Shown: positions 1 through 13,459, numbered from the stretch's first letter. The stretch: 64,000 nt of DNA from Musa acuminata AAA Group (GCF_036884655.1 NC_088340.1:32761001-32825000); one strand, 5' to 3'. Translations and numbers: made by a program. Notes: generated from the letters alone by a model not told the origin.

Positions 1-549
1 GATCCACTTCCTATGACAAGGAAAATGCTGTTGAAAAACTTGGACATACTCTTTATTTAATATGGTATACAGTTTCATAACTAATAACTTCTTGTTTATC
101 CTTGGTAATAATGCATTCTCATAGCTATTACAAGAATTTTCTCTTCTCAAAGGCTAAAGTGATCTTTGAGGAGGTTTAAATGGGAGAAATGAGGTTTAAA
201 TTAATCTATATTTTACCTGTGTTTTTTTTATTTCAGTCTTTTCCAAGAATTTTCACTTCTTGACTACCAACATTATTTTTGAGGAGGTTTATTATATTGG
301 AGAAATGACCTAGCTCATCTGCTGGATGTACATTCTTAAGCTATAAAGACATCTGGATGCAAAACAATCCTTATTTTCTCTATTTTGTATTTTGTTTACT
401 TGTTTTTCATATGTTAGAAATAAATAACAGCATGTATATAAGTATGATATGTCTACCATAATATAAATAGTATATATATGTATGATCATGTGCAATCAAA
501 ATGAGTTAATGACATAAGACAACTTCAAGAGAACTTTTTGATCTTAGAC

Positions 550-551
<2 letters not shown>

Positions 552-588
<37 letters not shown>
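552..588. repeat. CT microsatellite
   Basis: Uninterrupted CT dinucleotide run of about 18 units inside the presumed ULP2 intron upstream of the Cys-box exon. Confidence 0.95.
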
Positions 589-592
<4 letters not shown>

Positions 593-790
593 TAGTGAAA
601 GATCACATAAGCAGTACCTACATGATTCAATAAAATCTAAGTTGATTATTCTGTGTTAATTGTCGTAAATCATTATGATACAACTATTGAATGATAGATC
701 TTGATTTACATGCTTGTATTAACTGTTTTCTAAATTTTCTCTGGAAGATCAATTTTCATTTTTGTAATGTTTTCTTTTTTGGTGCTGTAG

Positions 791-3700
791 TTGCCACAAC
801 AGGAGAATTCATTTGATTGTGGTCTCTTTTTACTCCACTATGTTGAGTTGTTTCTGGAAGAGGCTCCTGTGAGTTTTGACCCATTCAAAGTCACCAAGTT
901 CTCCAGCTTTGTGAGTTCTTTTCGTTCTTCTTCTAAATAATATATACCTTAAGCTTTGTTAATATATTCTAATGACAAGGCCAATGCAAAATATGTTGCT
1001 GTTGTAACTTCTCAAGATTTTTCTACATTTTTTCCGTTTGTAAGATGCATTCCTGTAGATATAGTTGCATATTAGTGTAATTACTCTAAAATATATATTT
1101 ATACTCTTGTATTGTTAAGCTTTTATACATTGGTCGTCTTAGAAAATGTTTGTATTACTGAGTGTACAAGTTACTCTGTATATGGAAAAACTTTTGACAA
1201 CATTGGTATTCTGGCAACTATGCCACCATGAATCCTTTTGAGTAAGTGTGATGGATGCTTGCCAGTCTTCAAATATGAATTTTAGATATAAAATATGCTT
1301 GCCATAACAAATATGGATGCTTGACTTCTTGATTTTATGGGACTTTGGATGAACAAATCATAAAATTTTTCTCTGAACAAGTTACATGGTGAGTTTCTAA
1401 ACTATGAGGTCCGGTTCAAGTTGGTCCTCAGACCAATTATTATCATTGATGTCTTGATATTTCATCTTTGTTGCATTCAGGACCTGCCACCGTGTCCTGT
1501 TAAGCATCTCTTTTGGGAGGGAAAAAAGCACCACATTACAGTACCTGGCAAAGTGGAGGTTAAGTTACGAAGAAGGGAAAATAAAAAGAGAATAAGGCTG
1601 AAGAAAACAGATGACATAAATGGTAGACAGAAATAGAGTGGTTTTAAGGGGAGGGATATTATGCAAATGAAAGATATGGGAGAAGGTGAGGCAATAGGAT
1701 GTGTTTTAGGAAGAAACGTGCAAGAAAAGTGAAGGGCTAAGATTGATTGTGATTTGGAAAACAGCATATTGAATGAGATGTAGACAAGCATTGGGATCGT
1801 GGAATTGTTAACAAATTCTTAGTTTGGTTAATGTTGATGGTTAGTGATGTATTGTCCTGGCCTCCTGGGATGGTTTTATGGGCCATGTGTCACTTTTCAA
1901 GAAAGCATAATATATGCCTCCTTTCTTGTTTGAAAACCAGTAATTTCAGATGTTCCACTCACAAGACACTGACAATCAATGGCTTGACAGTTACCATAGT
2001 TGTCAGGGTTTGCATTTCTTGCCCGTCTCGACTTTTCACACGAAACACATTTGAGAAATTAATTCAATTGTTGAACATACTCTAAAATGAGTTCATCTGA
2101 CCCTAATCTTGTCTGGCCGAGGGCCTGCAATCTCGCCAAATGAGGACTTTCTAGCACATATTGTAGGAACACAAGTCTGTACTGAATGAGTTTCAAACTT
2201 TCTATGCTTTTGTGGATTTATCGTGGTAAGAGTCGGAGCTTCCAATATTTCTTTGTTTTGACATGATGCCCCAAGATAATAACCTGCCTGATTGAAATGT
2301 CTCATTTTCATCTGAAGTGCCATATGGCATTAGGATTCTATGCTAGTTTTACAAGATTTAAATAAATAGAATGTATCTCTCTCCAGCTCACTTGTCTGCC
2401 TCGGATATTTTCAGCTCAGTGCTGATTGGTTTCCACCTGCTGAGGCTTCTCTAAAGCGTTCTCTTATCTGGAAGCTGATATATGAACTTAACAACCCTAC
2501 TCAGAAAATTAATACTAGCACATGCAGCAAAGTGCATCCTTCATCCTCAGGGTATCCTGAAATTAACGTTGAGCAAGAACATGTAGAACTTCTTTCTGCA
2601 CACTGCAGCCCAGCCAAAGGATTAGTGGGTGATGCAGTATGTCCTGATGCTGGAGTTGGAAATGAATTTGGACATCTGGCATCATCTTCTGGTACCAAAT
2701 GTGATGAACAAACAAGATTGATGATTCCAGAATTTCTTGAACCAGGAGAAAATACAATGTCTTCACCCAAGCATGGAGCTGATGTTCACCAGCATACTGC
2801 AACTTCATCAAACCTGTTATTTGTTTCATGCCCAATATTGGTATAGTTTTCTTCTTTGTCTACTTAATACTTTCACCAGATTTTTCTGAGGTCCTAAATG
2901 TACCTTGGAATTTGTTATTTCATTTTTTGAGCTGGCACATATAGTGCTTTGCATCTTTTTTATTTTTATCTTATTGTCATATTGTATTTGTCATTTAGGA
3001 GCATGCTGATGGAAGGGAACATTTATCTTCCTCTTGCCTGGGGAAAGAAGATTGTCAGCCACAGGATGGAAGCCCTAATGCCCAGTTTTGTATGAACTCT
3101 ATGAATGTAACTAGTGCCAATGTAACACCCTGGAGCACTGCAGATGAAAAGGATGCAGATACAGATCTGGCATCTGAATGCATGAATTCCAACAGTATGA
3201 ATATCGATCAAAGAGAGCAAGATGAAAAAATGAGGTTGGCTTCACCAGAGAATTTTGGTTATGTTCCAGAGAGCCCTACTTCGTCTCCTAGAGAAAAGCT
3301 GGATGGTTTTGTTAAAGATTCTCAAGAAAATGATGCATCTAAAGCAGAGGGCACAGATTGTGAAGGTTCTCTGAGAATTTGCACCGGGGAGACAGATTGT
3401 CAGATCATAGATGGTGGGGACATCGACACACATGCTTATGGGGTCAGTGATGTTACAGATTGTATGGTAATGGATGGTAGGGGAACAGTGGATGGGCATG
3501 ATGAGTGCGTCGAACTTGGCACCCAAGAGAGTGGAGATGGTGAGGATTGCCAGGAAACTCGTTCTGAAGCCAGACAGGATGATAACCATCAGGAAACCCA
3601 CAGCGTGGACATCAGTAGTGGCGATGGCAACTGCAAAGTGAATTTGCCTTCTTCATTTGAAGATATCATCGTTACTGACGATGTGAAGCCTTTGGACAAG

Positions 3701-3829
3701 GATGATGTTCAAGTGATAGGGCGAATACTAGTGCGGCAGCCACACAAGCGGCGTAAGGTCACGATCCCTGAAGGAACTAGAATGCGCACCCGGAGCTTCA
3801 CCAGAGAAAGCCATAATAATGGTACATGA
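791..3829 (+). CDS. ULP2-type SUMO (ubiquitin-like)-specific protease, C-terminal part (5' exons outside window)
   Basis: Three exons join in phase 0: 791-910, 2415-2840 and 2999-3829, giving the last 458 residues and a TGA stop. The first exon carries the C48 cysteine-protease signature PQQENSFDCGLFLL, which supplies the oxyanion-hole Gln and the nucleophile Cys. The second begins with SADWFPPAEASLKR, a block typical of plant ULP2A/ULP2B proteins. The catalytic His and Asp would lie in exons upstream of the window. The remaining 400 or so residues are acidic, low in conservation and probably disordered, and end in a basic, NLS-like PHKRRK segment. Plant ULP2 enzymes remove SUMO from nuclear proteins. 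Positions 1-790 look like intron, apart from a CT microsatellite. The family call is firm; whether it is the 2A or 2B type is not decided. Confidence 0.9.
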
Positions 3830-4345
3830 CTCTCTCAATCAAATAGGTCATCATTGGTTTGTTTTGTAGCAACATGTAAATAATTTTGCAAGATATCAAA
3901 GACTGGAATTGGTGCTTTATAGAAGATGGAATTTCTGCAGTAACTTCCATCCAATATCCTTGGCTACGTTAAAAAGTATGTATCCTTAATCAAGTTTAAC
4001 CAGTCACTTGTCATTCATTAGTGGAGTGCTTCTGTTCACTAACTCTTTAATGCAGATAGTCCCCGAGGATTTCTTATATAGTTAATTGGGTTTTTATACA
4101 TAAATACCAAATGACTTTCTGCGAATGGTTACAAGCGGATGTGTATACACACGACGTATATGTTGCACATGGAAGGGTTTCTTGACATTTCAGGGTTAAG
4201 GGTGATCTCTGATGTAATGGTAAATATTGCTCAGTTGTAGTTTGGATGTTGGATTCATGTCATGGTAATCTTGAAACAAGGCTGCAGACATTGTTCCTTC
4301 CGGATCCTGTATTGATGGGATTTCTGTGCCCATTGAGATGAGCCT

Positions 4346-4389
4346 TGATGAGTGCGTCGAACTTGGCACCCAAGAGAGTGGAGATGGTG
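4346..4389 (+). repeat. 44 bp exact copy of ULP2 coding sequence
   Basis: Positions 4346-4389 are identical to 3499-3542 inside the last ULP2 exon. Similarity stops abruptly at both ends. The copy lies 517 bp past the stop codon, in the same orientation, and is either in the 3' UTR or just beyond the gene. Confidence 0.9.
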
Positions 4390-7300
4390 CAGGACAGCGT
4401 TTGTTTTGTTTGATCATATGTTGGTGTGAGGTATTTTATATGTAGGTGCATCCGTCATCCATGATCATAAAATTATTTTCAATGGTATTCTGAGCATGCA
4501 TCGATTGAATGCTATTAACATGGTTATGTTCGATCATGTCGATCCAAGGATGGACGATGATCATTTATGAATCAAGTCTTCTCCCTCTCCACTCAATTCC
4601 CAAGCATTTCACTTTTTGACGACCAAGTGACGATCACACAGCATTAGTCTTCCGTAACGGCGGTAAAAGGAAATCTACAACCCATTGCCTTGTCGGTGAC
4701 AGATGGCACTCGAGAAGTCATACTTCCTACTCTTCTCGGAATCTTCATGAACATTAGCTACAATGTTCAAGGATGGTGGGCGAGCGAGTACACGTACCAC
4801 ATCATGTGAAACACGCTGCAGTTTCCTTCGCAAAGACTGCATTTACTGGTGCTAATTTTTGTTGTTTTCGAATGGGTAAATGATGAAGATGGTGTTCGAT
4901 CGGTAAACCTTACTATCAAACCGATTAGTCAACATCATCCTAAAAATATGTCGTATTCACCAATGTCTCGTAGATGTGGTGGTAACCATTCATCTTCATC
5001 ATCAGTTTACCAGCTACACGTACTTGGAGACCTCGCCACAAACACAAACAGAAGAGAGTGTTGTGGCTGACATATGTACTGTAGACTTCAAGATCAGGAG
5101 CTTTCTTGGGCACCGAAACAGGGGTGGCTTAGCACATAATGAAAGGAGCCCGGGAGACATGAATTGTGTTGTTTGCTTGTGTTGTCTCTGTTGTCGTCTT
5201 CTTCTTTCTTTTACTTACATTTACGTACGAAGGAAAAGAAGAAGAAGAGTTAGAGACATTGCAGCAGGCAATGTCCTCTTAAACTCTACTTCCAAGGTAC
5301 TAATGCATTATCTAATCCAAAAAGTTTTCTTATATGACTATACTATAGTTCTAATGCTACTGAACATATAACTAAATTGTTATTATAATGTAGGATTGGA
5401 TTCCAAAGCTTAAGAGGGTTATAAAAAAAGAAGAAGAAGAAGAAGAGACAGGATAAAAATGACTTTGGCACTGACCTCTAGCTATCAAGACATCAATTAA
5501 TACAATATTATTATTTGATAAACTTGATGGGTTTAGTGTTTCTCTTTCATTTGCTATGTAGTAGTGACTATGGTTTTAAATATCAATTAGTTCAATATTT
5601 ATCGGTTCCATCTCGGATGATATATATATATATACATATATATCGATTCTGATCTAAGATTACAGATAATCTTTTATTAATTTTTCTGGATGATACCAAG
5701 CAGTATTGGTTGATATACCATCGGATATGCTTGTATTACTATCAGCCTGATATATTACAGAAACTCATATCAAATTGAGATATAACAGTAATGCATGCAT
5801 GATAGATGACTTTAACATGAAGTAACTGTAAGACAGTCAAAATAAAGAAATATTTTTCATGTTAAAGGAACTTAGAAGACACTTCGAAGAGTGGTTTGTA
5901 TGAGGTCTTCACTTGGAATGTGAGTTGCTTAATTTGCACTTATCACTTGCTGATTAAAATACCATTCTAGATTTGGTGTTGAAGTCTTATGTTTTAATTC
6001 AAAAGGCTATGGGAGACTGTGACACTTCTTAGCACATATTAAATTGAATTCTAGACTAGCATTTCTTACATTCTTGCAGTGAGTAAGTAGGCAACCACCT
6101 CTTAAAAATCCAGTTGACTCATGAAAACATAAAAGATTTTGGTACTTTTAAGAAGTGTCGAGATGTTCAAAAAAAAAAAAAAAGGATTCTTATTTGTTTA
6201 TCCTTTCAAGATTCAAAAAATAATGTATTTGCCTTTACAGGATGAAGAGCTAAATGAAATGTGGTTAATTGATGGTAATCAAACTTTTCCCTTTCATAGA
6301 ACAACCAATTGGAGAGTCCAAATCAGACTCAGCAAGAGAGCAGCAAGAACACATAATGCAGCAGCAGAGAACACAAGATGCCATCACCAACCATGAATCT
6401 TTCTGCCACAGTTTTTATTTGGACACAGGTCTCATTGTTTTCAGTGAATCCTCTGATTCAGATCTCAGAACTAAGTACTCTTCTCAGCATTTTTCATCAG
6501 CTCTTTTAAGCCTCTCTGTCCATCTCCCAATGCTACTATACCAACACAAACACATAATTCACAGCATTTCAATACTGGTGGAGTTATTGAGCATGCAGGC
6601 ACCTGAAAATGAGCATGATTGAAGCTTGAATGCAAGTGAATGCATCAAATTCTGCAGATGTTATCGGTGCACTGATGAGGAGGAGAAGAGCAAGGGAAAA
6701 GAGTGGATTGTTGGAGTGGGCAAGCAGTTCTTCTCATGCTGAGGTGAAGGTGGTCAAGGTCGGTGCTGGGTCAGCAATGGAAGCTGAGAAGAGAAGAGTG
6801 GCAGCTAGATCTTGACATTTATTGGATCGATCCTTCCTCATCCTCTCTGCAAAAGTTTCACATGCCATGAACAATTCTTTTCTACTGTTGTCTACTAACA
6901 TCAGGGAGTTTGGAGTCTTTGATTTATATCCCATTAAAGGTTTGGATTCTTTGATGGAGATGGTATGGGACAAACACAGCTTTAGACAGAGCCTCAAAGT
7001 GTGTCACAGCAGAGTCATAAGTTTCAATCCTTTTTGGTTTCTTGTGAAGACTGATCGTACAGCTGATGAGTCTTCCTGGAAGAGTGTCGATGCATCAAGC
7101 CATGAAATAATGAGCTCATGAATGCCCCCATCGCCAGATCTTATGTACAAGCTTTGCTAAAGCCAATTCAAAGCAAACTTTGAACATCCAAGAGCTCTCT
7201 TCTTATCCTCACCAGCTGTCATTTCACAAGAGCTACATATGCAGATTAAACAGAGAAAAAGAAAGCAGAAGCAACATTTCTGAACTGGTTTCACATGGAT

Positions 7301-7807
7301 GGATCAGATGAGCAGCAGTGCAGGACACGAACTAGAAGAGAGGATACGGAGAGAGGTACATGACGGTGTTTTCATAGAGCCTGAGGGACAGTAGAAGCTA
7401 AAAGAGTCAGCCACCGGGAAGGTGACGGTGATGGTGTTCATCCATTCTGTTTTCATGGCACATTTTGCCACTGGTCAAACCAGGTGTTCTTCCTGGTAGC
7501 CTTCTTGCTGCCACGGGTGAGATTGGCATAGCTTCAAAGTGGCCATAAAAGTAGAGGGTGAGTCAAAGATCTCTGTATGCATGAATTCACCGCATGAGCA
7601 ATGTGGAACACAACTTAAACAACATGGCATATGGCTCTTATAATCTACAGCTGGGAATTTTTCACCTGCGCAGGAAGAAGATGTTCGTCAGACCTGAAGA
7701 AAGACTTGCACAATTCGGATGTGCTCTTCAAACGTGCATTATATCCAATTTGGATTGCTTTTCTTAAACTCCCTAACGAGTTCTCTAATCATATTGATGG
7801 GTTCGAG

Positions 7808-7854
<47 letters not shown>

Positions 7855-8250
7855 TAACAAGCCTTAATATTCTCTGAGGACTTCTATTTTAACTGAGATA
7901 AAATTATATCCTTACAATATGTTAATAAATCCTGCATTGATCAGAGTCTCATTTACTTCCTTCTCTTCTTCTAGTAAGAAATATTGAAAAAATAAACCTT
8001 TATTATTGTAAAAACAAGTTGAGACCTATTGATTTATGCACTCTTATAATTGAAGACATTGATTTCTTTCTCTCACTGAATCCTCTACTTTGAAGTAGGA
8101 GAAAGAAAGCTTGAGATTTTTCTTAAAAGTTCGACACTACTAAATCTGAAGAGTTTGATCTTTTTTGTCAATCTCAATTAGTCCTCTGCTCTGTTGAAGC
8201 TTTATTACCTTTTTGTTCTCTTCCCCAAAAGCAATCTAATCCCCATCGCT
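4390..8250. other. Intergenic, no recognisable gene
   Basis: Mostly AT-rich DNA with many stops in all frames. A TA-rich patch lies near 5620-5645 and an A-run at 6168-6183. Several short ORFs between 4849 and 7121 resemble no family I know and lack convincing splice structure. A lineage-specific gene or non-coding RNA here cannot be excluded. The block from 6640 to 7110 has somewhat higher GC than its surroundings. Confidence 0.5.
7811..7850. repeat. CT microsatellite upstream of the bHLH gene
   Basis: Twenty uninterrupted CT units about 650 bp before the bHLH start codon. CT tracts are common in plant promoters and 5' UTRs. Confidence 0.95.
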
Positions 8251-8358
8251 GGTTTCCATGGCTCCTCCATCACTGGCGTCCAAAGCCCCGCATTCCCTCA
8301 CCGCCAATTGCGGTGACCCTATTCTCGCCTTCCGGCCCCACCTCTCTCTTTCTCTCTC

Positions 8359-8366
8359 TATATATA
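8359..8366 (+). promoter_or_regulatory. TATA box of the bHLH gene
   Basis: A TATATATA core ahead of a C-rich, CT-rich leader, 132 bp before the ATG at 8498. It lies downstream of another in-frame ATG at 8258, which argues that transcripts start after that upstream ATG. Confidence 0.6.
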
Positions 8367-8497
8367 CCCGAAGGTCAACACCGCCTTCTTTCCGCCCATC
8401 AAGTCTCTCGCTCTCCTCCTCTTCCCCGCCATCCTCTCGTAAAAATACCTCCTTTCCGCATTTTTCGCGCTCCTTGCCTCAGTTTCCCCCCGCAGGA

Positions 8498-10533
8498 ATG
8501 GAAAAGGAGCGATTTTTATCTGTCGACTGCAAGTCGCCTGACATGAACTCTGGCGCCGTCGCCGACCAATTGCCCCGGCCCTTCCTCGACCTCGGCTGGG
8601 AGCAGCCGGTGCACCACGACGCCCAGTTCGAGTCGGCGATTAGCTCCTTCGTCTCGTCTCCGTCCTCCGATCCGTCGGCTGGCAACGGTAGCATCGTTGT
8701 CCGCGCGCTCATTGGGCGGTTCGGCAGCATCTGCGACTCCGGGGAGATCTCCCAGACCTCGTGTTACAGCACGCCGCTGGATTCGCCTCCGAAGCTCACC
8801 CTCCCCGTGTTGGGTCACCGGCAGCAGGGCGGGGAAGGCCTGCCGATGCCAGGGACTATGGCGGACGGGCAATTCACGCCGTTCGCCGCCAACCCAGGGT
8901 TCACGGAGCGGGCCGCGAGGTCCTCTTGCTTTGGAGCGTGGAGTTACGGCGGCCTCGGGGACCAATCCGGGCTCCCAGTGGCCCGGAATCTGTCAAGGGC
9001 TCCGAGCAGCCACTCACTGAAGTCAGCCGGTGCGCTGCAGATGGGAGTTCCGGACAATGGGAAGGACGCATCGAAATCGAACCCAGAGCGAATGGAGATG
9101 GAGATGAGTTCCAAGCTTGGTGGTGGTATGCCACCATCGTCGACGTCTGGTAGGACGATGGCAGGTGGTGCAGCGAACAACGTTAGTAAGCGGAAAGCAG
9201 CATCGAAGGGGAGAAGAAAGGAGGCGCCTTTATCATCCTCCAACGTGAATTCTCCCACAGTACGTCTCAAAATTGATACTTGCACTGGGTTTTTTCTCCG
9301 ATTTAATGCATAATTCTCTTCTCGACACTATAGCATGAGAATTCTTGGATTGCAGGCGGCTGAGGACGAACATCCTGATGCGAAGAGATGCAAATCAGCT
9401 AAAAATAATGGAGCTGACAAGGATTCGGTAGTCAAGCAAGAGACTGAGCAAAACATCGGCGCCAGCCAGAAGAAGGGAAAAGAGAACAGTGCCAAGCCGC
9501 CGGAGCCCCCAAAGGACTATATCCATGTCAGGGCGAGAAGAGGGCAAGCCACTGACAGCCATAGCCTCGCCGAGAGGGTGAGCAAAGAACGATATTCTCA
9601 TGTTGTTCGATCATTCTCGGTTTTCTCTTTTCCTAGTTTCTAGTTTGTCATTGCGTTCTTTCTCGAATTACCAGGTCAGAAGAGAAAAGATCAGCAAGAG
9701 AATGAAGCTCCTGCAGGATCTCGTACCGGGTTGCAATAAGGTAAGCTTGCTGATAGTTGTGCTGCAAAGATGCTTCATTTGTTTTCCAAGCACAGAAATC
9801 TTAATGAAGTCCCAATGCCTTCGAATACTAGATAACTGGCAAAGCTATGATGCTTGATGAGATCATCAATTACGTGCAGTCGTTGCAGCGGCAAGTCGAG
9901 GTACAGAATTATAGACATTAAGAAAGATCAAAACATGATCTTCCTCAGTAAACTAGATTTCCATCTGAACTACATTTATCTGGTTTCAGTTCTTGTCGAT
10001 GAAGCTAGCTACCATAAATCCCCAGCTAGATTTTGACCTGGAGACTCTCCTCCAAGAAAATGTAAGCTCTTTGCATTCATTCTCTCGGATCCTTTCTCTG
10101 AGATGTCCACCAATTTGAGTTGGGCTTGCCTTAGTTTGTCCTTTGCAATATAGATGCATCAAGAACATGAGCCATTGCCACAGCAAGTCTATCCATTAGA
10201 AGGAACAAGCACAGCTTTCTCATATGCTCAGCGACCTCAAGGGAGCCCTCTACAGAGTGCCATCACCAATGGTCTTGGCGTCGGCCAACAGCCACTATGT
10301 CCTATTGATGGACTGGCCGATGCCACCTCTCAGGTAATGATGCTGTCATTAAACATCTACAGACAGGCATAACTTGATTAAAGTTTGTTGGAAGAGTAAG
10401 TTTATGACCGAAGCAATGCTGGCCTTTTCAGCTTGGGAACTTTTGGGAAAGTGACCTCCAGTATGTTGTTCAATTGGGCTTTGGGCAGAGCCAGGGAGCC
10501 GAGTTCTTCTCGCGAAGCTTGAATGCTGAATGA
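8498..10533 (+). CDS. bHLH transcription factor (bHLH62/bHLH49/CIB-like)
   Basis: Seven exons: 8498-9259, 9356-9577, 9675-9740, 9832-9900, 9990-10061, 10154-10333 and 10432-10533. All junctions are GT-AG and phase 0, giving 490 aa. The start is MEKERFLS, usual for this subfamily. The frame is open back to an ATG at 8258, but a TATA box lies between the two. After a Ser-rich, poorly conserved N-terminus comes [20 protein letters not shown], then the basic region with His, Glu and Arg at the G-box-contacting positions (HSLAERVRREK), then helix-loop-helix to about residue 375 ([20 protein letters not shown]). The domain is split over exons 2-5, as in relatives. The family binds E/G-box DNA as dimers in the nucleus, and CIB members work with cryptochromes. 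The exact orthologue is undecided. Confidence 0.93.
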
Positions 10534-12346
10534 GTTGGAAGACTAACAAGTTCAACTTGGTCACTCCATAAACACAGAAGATTATAGGAAAATTTATGGT
10601 GTACGTTTGATGCAGGATGAGTTCATACTAAGTTAGTAGTCTTGTATTTGAGCAGCACAAGAAGCCTTCAACTAACAGCATTCGGTCCGACCGCAGACTT
10701 CAGGCGACAAACTTATTCTTTCATCAGGTGTAAGATCGTGACAAGGTGAGAGCCGGAACAAGAGTGAAGATGTAAGAGGGAGGGTTTAGCATGGTGATCA
10801 TATTTTGTATTACCATGATAAAACTATTCATTATGAATTAATCAAGATGCCTTGAATTTTTTATTGCTGATTTTTTTTTTTTCTGGTGCTTCTTGTGATG
10901 TATGAGGAAGAAATTTGAATCACTTTAAGAACAGTGCTTATGGAGTCAACCATTAGTTCAAAGGAACCTGCAACCTTTAATTTTCCCTGTTTACGTAACA
11001 TCTATCACAGGATTCAGGCATACCTGCAACTCCATTTGTTTAAGCTATCAGTTCTTGCATAAGCTGTCATCTGAATCTGACAAGGATCGATCAACAAGGC
11101 TTACAGCTCATAGAAGAGAAGAACAGTTTACCTGGAGGTCATGGTGCATTAGAATTCTCTCTTCTTTTGTCCTGTCAGATTAATTATGGATTAAGAAGTG
11201 TATGATATATCTGTAAAATTAATTGAAGTTTATGCTCCTCTTGTTTGAAGTACCCAAACAAGGATAAAGCTTGGAAGTTCATGTGTCACTAATCCTTGCT
11301 GACATCTTATTTGCACAAGCATCAAATGGTTTTATGGTGTTCTTCCTGTTGGAAGAACTTAATCTGCTGGATAATATTGAATCTGTGTTCTTCATTGTCA
11401 GCCAGTGTGATGAGGTCTTCACCTTTGTGGTCTCTTCAACATGACAGACTCTTCTCAATCAAATCCTGAGACCTAATGAAATGTGCTGGTGGTCTGTCTA
11501 CATCCATCCTTATAGGAGAAATGGACATTGCCTCTCATCTACATAAGGTTTGGCCACTCCGCAATGGCTTGGTTGGCATCCAAAGCAACAAGGAAATTAT
11601 ATCATGCAAGTGGAGATCAACAAGTTAACATTTCATTTTGTTGGATCTCAACACAAATCAGATGGAAGCCACTAGGAGCAATTTTCTCTGAGAAGTAGGG
11701 GGGAAAGTCATCAATCTTGATGTATGTAACTCCATACCAAATGAAATAAGATATAGACATATTAGTTTATATTACAGCCAAGCTGGCAAAATTCAGATAC
11801 ATGGAGCTTTCAGACATTCCTGTCAACCAACTGGCAAACCTTCTCAATTCCCCCCAGTTAATTAAACTGGACATAATCTTCTCAATTCCCCCCAGATACA
11901 TGGTGCTAGAAAAATTTAAGTTTTTTCGGAGTTTATAGATGGTTCATGTTCTAGTCGATGACCAGGTTAATTTCAGATTACCATAGTATCAAACAGATTT
12001 AATGTTTCTGATAGAGACTGAAGATAGATTTGTCTACTGTGACCCCCAAAGAAACCACAAATGAAACAGCATTACATTAATAAAATGATCTTACATAATC
12101 CATTTCTGCAAGACTAATTCTGGCCTCAGATTTGCAGCTGGTTTTCTAAAAGGAAAAAAAAAAGAAGTAATAAATTTACTGGGCAAAAGATTAAGATTAC
12201 TACACTCTTGTCCTTTTCTTTAGTAGGCAGAGCAAAATATCAATTGCACCAATCCTGAGTATAACCAGTTCACAGAACATTTGTTCTTACAATCAGTAAG
12301 AACAAAAAAATTGTAGATATAATCAATTCATTCCATATACTGTGAT

Positions 12347-12790
12347 ACACATTGCAGAAATATCATGTAGCTTTTAGATATTGCATTGATCATGACCAAG
12401 AAGCCATAAACAAGGACCTGTGTCTATGAATAACTCAGTATCACCTCTGTTGCAGCCTCTCTCCATGTCTGCTTCTTAAATCTTTCCTCCATCAATACTC
12501 TTGATTCTTAAGAATGGTAAGCATAATACAAATCCAAGAGTGTTGTGCATATGAAGATTGTTTCTGTGCTACACATTGCAGAAATATCATGTCGCTTTTA
12601 GATATTGCATTGATCATATGACCAAGGAACCATAAACAAGGACCTGTGTCTATGAATAACTCAGTATCACCTCTGTTGCAGCCTCTCTCCATGTCTGCTT
12701 CTTAAATCCTTCATCAATCCTCTTGATTCTTAAGAATGGTAAGCATAATACAAATCCAAGAGTATTGTGCATATGAAGATTGTTTCTGCT
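12347..12790. repeat. Two-copy tandem duplication, 224 bp period
   Basis: The stretch 12347-12570 is repeated from 12571 onward with few substitutions and small indels. Both copies start ACACATTGCAGAAATATCAT and end near TATGAAGATTGTTTCTG. No ORF is preserved. Confidence 0.92.
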
Positions 12791-13156
12791 TTACTTCAAT
12801 CCTACACATAGCTATCCATAAGATGTTTGACTATGACTAACTTTCCACCAAAGCTAAGTAATCATGAATCATTCCTTGGATTATTTTTGGGTGAGATGCA
12901 AGACATTGTTCGGTTATACATAGAGCTTACTTGAGTAGCAAGAAACAAGTTTGAGATCTAATCAGCAATGTTCTTTCAAATTACCCTAATCAGTAAAGTA
13001 AGTTCTTGATTTCTCACACGGTTCTTGGAAGGCAAATGTGGGTTAGATTTTTAGTTCCTTTGGTGATATGAAATAGAAATGAAAGAAAAAAACCATTAGT
13101 TTTCATTATTGATCTTTGAGGTAATTTGATCTCACTTTCATACCAATTATAAGCTT

Positions 13157-13284
13157 AGAAATGAAATGTAATATATATATATATATATAAATACATATGT
13201 ATATATATATATATACATATGTATATATATATATATACATATGTATATATATATATATATATTACATAGAAATGAAATGTAATA
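13157..13284. repeat. TA microsatellite with a higher-order period, flanked by short direct repeats
   Basis: The (AT)n tract at about 13170-13262 is interrupted at regular spacing by CATATG. It is bracketed by two copies of TAGAAATGAAATGTAATAT, at about 13157 and 13267. Confidence 0.85.
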
Positions 13285-13459
13285 TTTGATAAAGATTAGA
13301 AGATCCATTTGACTTGTGGAAACATTTTCTCGAATCGCAATTAAAACAAACACAAAGATTTGACGTAACGGACAACGAAGATACCTTTCTTCATCCGTTA
13401 ATAGGATGTCTCCACATACGCATCCTACGATTCCGACTTCACCGCCACTGGTTGCACGC

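Larger units (their letters stand above)
10534..13300. other. Intergenic, AT-rich
   Basis: 3' UTR of the bHLH gene followed by DNA with no coding exon I can recognise on either strand. It contains a tandem duplication (12347-12790) and a TA microsatellite (13170-13262). Confidence 0.6.

Noticed and set aside
4976..5371. Cys-rich hydrophobic ORF followed by a basic run, looking like a small membrane peptide
   Set aside because: Single unsupported ORF in AT-rich spacer with no family match or promoter sign; probably chance.
6139..7121. Cluster of overlapping forward ORFs as a gene
   Set aside because: Frames change without supported splice sites and no translation resembles a known family; left as unassigned spacer.
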